Shown here: piece by piece, positions 34,731 through 38,589 of the stretch
Layout of the letters: each line of letters begins with the position of its first letter
Numbering within the stretch: the first letter of the stretch is position 1
NCBI GenBank assembly: GCA_029242085.1
Contig: JAQWUP010000056.1
Location: forward strand, 1 to 38,589
Source of the DNA: Porticoccaceae bacterium
Lineage (GTDB): Bacteria > Pseudomonadota > Gammaproteobacteria > Pseudomonadales > Porticoccaceae
Direction: 5' to 3'
Length of the DNA stretch: 38,589 nt
Program-made: the position numbers and the translations under genes
The notes under the pieces: generated by a model
The model's database searches: none
The model's input: the letters and a program-made list of their open reading frames with translations, nothing else
Told to the model about the DNA's origin: nothing

Positions 34731-37127
34731 TCAGCCCCTGAGTTCAGCCTTAAATCTATTACCGAGTTCTTTTATCACTCGATCTATTGCCTGATTGATC
34801 TCGTCGTCGGTAAGCGTGCGTGAACTATGCTGAAACGTCAAGCCAAACGCAACGCTTTTCCCTTTGTTTTCAACATCTTTGCTGTGATACACGTCAAACA
34901 ACTTTAAATTAGCTAACTGCTCTCCTGCCACGGCTGTGGCAGCAGACAGCAGATCGGCTGCGGCTACTGAATTGTCGACAAAAAACGCCAAATCACGGCT
35001 AACTTCGGGGAACTTGCTTACTTCTTTGTGTTTCGGAAGTCTACTTGGCGCTAAATGATCAATATTTACCTGAAAGAGATATACAGCAGTATTTAAGCCT
35101 AGGTCAGCCTGAAGTTTTGGGTGCAACTGGCCCACCCAACCGATCTGCTGATCTTTGCGGGTTAGCGCCGCACACTGGCCAGGGTGCAACGCTGGATGCG
35201 TAGCAGCACCAAAGGCAAACTCGGTCTCGAGCCCCGTGATATTGAGTAGTGACTCAAGATCACCCTTAATATCGTAAAAATCTACCTTGTCTTTACTGCC
35301 CGTCCAACCGACTGGGACTCGCGTGCCACAGATTAATCCCGCCAGCGCCATATTCTGAGCTAGACCCAAAACTGAATCGACCTGTTTATCCGCGGCAGGA
35401 ACAAAACATTGGCCGGCTTCAAAAATACGTACACGGCTCTGTTGGCGGTTCAGGTTGTGGATTGCCGTCTGCAATAGCCCAGTCCAAAGACTGGTGCGCA
35501 TCACCGCCATATCGGCAGAAATGGGGTTGGCCAACGCCACTGGCGTCACATCAGGGTCGATCATCCTCTGCATAGCAGGGTCAACAAAGCTATAGGTAAC
35601 CGCTTCTTGGTAGCCCCTTGCTACCAGGTTGTTTCTAAATGCCGCTAAGCCCTGAATGGTTTCTGGATTAGCTTGCAACTCGAGTGCCATGCTAGGTGTC
35701 GAGGTAGGCAAATTGTTATAGCCATAAATGCGAGCGACTTCTTCAATCAGATCCTGCTCAATCGTTAAATCAAAGCGCCAACTCGGGGCTAACCAGATTG
35801 CGCCAGCTTCATTGCGCTCTAACAGTGACAGCCCCAATCTTGCCAACATGTCATCCACATCGGCTGAAGCAATTGAGACGCCTAATTGCTGGGCAAGTTT
35901 ATTGTCGCGCAAAGTAATAGTCGCGGGCTGAGGCAAATGTTCGACAGACTCTTCAACCACAACAGGACCTGCGCTACCGCCGCAAATCTCTAACATAAGT
36001 GCCGTTGCTCGCTCAATCGCATCTACCTGTAGTGAGGCATCTACCCCTCGCTCAAAACGATGCGATGAATCTGTATGCTTGCCATATTTGCGCGCTTTGC
36101 CAGCGATTGCCAAGGGGTTAAACCAGGCGCTCTCAAAAAAGATATCGGTGGTCTCAGCACCAACAGCAGACTCATCACCTCCCATAATGCCAGCCATAGC
36201 TAGGGCTTTACTCTGATCGGCAATAACCAGAGTATCTGTAGCAAGAGTGACCTCAGAGTCGTCGAGCAATGTTAATTTTTCATCGCGCCCCATTCTCACC
36301 ACAATGCCGCCGTCAATCTTAGATAGGTCGAAAGCATGCATGGGCTGACCTAGTTCGAGTAGCACATAGTTGGTTACATCAACAGCCGGCCCCAGGCTGC
36401 GTACACCACTGCGACGCAGTTTCTCTTGCATCCACTGGGGCGTTGGCTGAGTAAGATCAAGACCGCGAATAACCCGTCCCACGTAGCGCGCACAGGCGTT
36501 GTCTGCTTCTAGTGTCACTCCTACCCTGTCATCGTTACTCGCAGGCACAGGCGCACAGATTTGCTCCACAACCGCCGCCTTGTTGAGTACACCAACTTCT
36601 CTAGCCAACCCACGGATACTTAGACAGTCACCGCGGTTAGGGGTTAAATCTACTTCAATAATATTGTCGTTAAGATCGAGGTAGTGGATCAGATCGGCAC
36701 CCACTGGCGCATCTGCTGGTAACTCCCACAGCCCATCGTCATCCTCACCTAATTGAAGCTCGGTTTGAGCACACAGCATGCCAAAGGATTCAACGCCGCG
36801 CAGTTTGGCCTTCTTGATTTTAAAATCGCCAGGAAGTTTGGCACCAACAGTCGCAAATGGCACCTTGATCCCTACTCTAGCATTGGGTGCTCCACAAACT
36901 ACCTGCACCTGCTCGCTGCCACCGGCGACCTGGCAGATCCGCAACTTGTCAGCGTCCGGATGTTGCTCTACTGCAACAATTTCGCCCACTATCACCCCAG
37001 ACATAACAGGTGCCGCAGGCTCTACAGCATCTACCTCGAGGCCAGCCATAGTCACTTGCGCCACTAGGTCTGCGGTAGAGATGGATGGATTTACTGATTG
37101 TCGCAACCAGGATTCACTGAATTTCAT
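34731..37127 (-). CDS. pheT: Phenylalanyl-tRNA synthetase beta subunit
   Basis: A 798-residue subunit of the tetrameric enzyme. The N-terminal tRNA-binding OB domain (IVGEIVAVEQHPDADKLRICQV), the B3/B4 editing domain with DLTPNRGDCLSIRGLARE, the DNA-binding-like B5 domain, and the C-terminal anticodon-binding FDX-ACB domain (HKEVSKFPEVSRDLAFFVD) are all in place. Thirteen bases separate it from the pheS stop; they form one operon. Confidence 0.98.
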   Translation of the reverse strand: MKFSESWLRQSVNPSISTADLVAQVTMAGLEVDAVEPAAPVMSGVIVGEIVAVEQHPDADKLRICQVAGGSEQVQVVCGAPNARVGIKVPFATVGAKLPGDFKIKKAKLRGVESFGMLCAQTELQLGEDDDGLWELPADAPVGADLIHYLDLNDNIIEVDLTPNRGDCLSIRGLAREVGVLNKAAVVEQICAPVPASNDDRVGVTLEADNACARYVGRVIRGLDLTQPTPQWMQEKLRRSGVRSLGPAVDVTNYVLLELGQPMHAFDLSKIDGGIVVRMGRDEKLTLLDDSEVTLATDTLVIADQSKALAMAGIMGGDESAVGAETTDIFFESAWFNPLAIAGKARKYGKHTDSSHRFERGVDASLQVDAIERATALMLEICGGSAGPVVVEESVEHLPQPATITLRDNKLAQQLGVSIASADVDDMLARLGLSLLERNEAGAIWLAPSWRFDLTIEQDLIEEVARIYGYNNLPTSTPSMALELQANPETIQGLAAFRNNLVARGYQEAVTYSFVDPAMQRMIDPDVTPVALANPISADMAVMRTSLWTGLLQTAIHNLNRQQSRVRIFEAGQCFVPAADKQVDSVLGLAQNMALAGLICGTRVPVGWTGSKDKVDFYDIKGDLESLLNITGLETEFAFGAATHPALHPGQCAALTRKDQQIGWVGQLHPKLQADLGLNTAVYLFQVNIDHLAPSRLPKHKEVSKFPEVSRDLAFFVDNSVAAADLLSAATAVAGEQLANLKLFDVYHSKDVENKGKSVAFGLTFQHSSRTLTDDEINQAIDRVIKELGNRFKAELRG

Positions 37128-37140
37128 AGATTACCCCAGT

Positions 37141-38160
<1,020 letters not shown>

Positions 38161-38197
38161 TCACCACATTATTCTGTGTTGGCTATCTTATTACTGA

Positions 38198-38235
38198 TAA
38201 AAAAATAGGGAAAGAGCGACCGCCCCTTCCCTATT
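38198..38235 (-). terminator. Terminator or attenuator between rplT and pheS
   Basis: A 9-bp inverted repeat (AATAGGGAA 38204-38212 with TTCCCTATT 38227-38235, 14-base loop) is followed on the minus strand by a run of T. It could end the ribosomal-protein transcript or attenuate pheST. No Phe-rich leader peptide is seen. Confidence 0.75.
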
Positions 38236-38299
38236 CGATTCGCTTTGTACCTCGTTGCGTAAATGCGGCGAGTTTAAGCGCTTAACTAAATTTTAATTT

Positions 38300-38589
38300 T
38301 TAAGCTAGGGCGGCTTTTGCTTGATTTACTACCGCACCAAAAGCTGCTTTATCATGTACAGCCAAATCGGCAAGTACCCGACGGTCTAGCACGATTCCAG
38401 CTTTGCTCAGACCATTGATTAAACGGCTGTAGCTCAGACCTTCCACACGGGACTGTGCGTTGATTCGAGCAATCCAAAGTCTGCGGAAGGTACGCTTCTT
38501 AACTCGACGGTCACGATATGCATATTGACCAGCTTTAGTAACAGCCTGAACTGCTACACGATAAACACGGCTGCGCGCTCCGTAATAAC
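38300..38589 (-). CDS. rplT: 50S ribosomal protein L20 (partial)
   Basis: The 96 C-terminal residues of L20, running off the end of the window: [35 protein letters not shown], then the C-terminal [14 protein letters not shown]-like part (here [15 protein letters not shown]) and a final AKAALA. The start of the gene is outside. L20 binds 23S rRNA early in assembly and, in E. coli, represses its own operon. Upstream of pheS, the conserved order. Confidence 0.97.
   Translation of the reverse strand, partial: YYGARSRVYRVAVQAVTKAGQYAYRDRRVKKRTFRRLWIARINAQSRVEGLSYSRLINGLSKAGIVLDRRVLADLAVHDKAAFGAVVNQAKAALA

Overview
The window is a chromosomal segment of a gammaproteobacterium. The gene orders (pncC-recA-recX, alaS-lysC-csrA-tRNA-Ser, mutS near fdxA, rplT-pheS-pheT-ihfA-merR-tRNA-Pro) are those seen in Pseudomonas and its relatives. 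The accessory content (AlkB alkane hydroxylase, GH16 glucanase lipoprotein, a sulfatase remnant, alternative oxidase, Cys-polyGly lipoproteins) suggests a marine heterotroph of the Cellvibrionales or SAR92 type. The taxonomic placement is inference.

Layout. 1-14.9 kb is mostly conserved housekeeping: tRNA-Ser(GCU), csrA, lysC and alaS on the minus strand; a YcaR-like gene and a HIT gene overlapping by ATGA; an M23 peptidase coupled to one of two tandem DUF6491-like secreted proteins; a YheT-type hydrolase; then recX, recA and pncC with a perfect LexA box before recA; a crotonase; mutS and fdxA on the plus strand. 14.9-19.5 kb is more variable and starts at a tRNA-Arg(UCG) gene. It holds long spacers, a possible 38-residue membrane microprotein, an alternative oxidase, and a Tat-exported two-subunit molybdenum hydroxylase of the IorAB type. 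19.6-22.0 kb carries DUF1244, CysK, CIA30 and DUF2805 genes.

22.2-33.7 kb is accessory: a serine-hydrolase lipoprotein; an AraC-type regulator divergent from alkB with two direct repeats between them; the C-terminal remnant of kbl; a membrane-anchored paraoxonase-like protein; a monoacylglycerol-lipase-like hydrolase; an H-NOX nitric-oxide sensor without a visible partner; a DUF2452 protein; a ferritin-like protein; a GH16 lipoprotein; a sulfatase C-terminal remnant; and bioY. 33.9-38.6 kb returns to conserved genes: tRNA-Pro(GGG), a MerR-type regulator, ihfA, pheT, pheS and the 3' part of rplT, which runs off the window.

How genes may work together: AraC plus AlkB form an alkane-oxidation module. 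The alternative oxidase and the H-NOX sensor are both linked in known biology to nitric oxide, but they lie 13 kb apart and any link is inference. The GH16 enzyme and sulfatase remnant point to use of algal polysaccharide. No CRISPR array, phage genes or intact insertion sequence was seen. The most notable observations are the PON-like protein behind four membrane helices with the whole PON ligand set conserved, the direct repeats at alkB, the duplicated 5' end of tRNA-Ser, the altered GH16 catalytic motif, and the two gene remnants.
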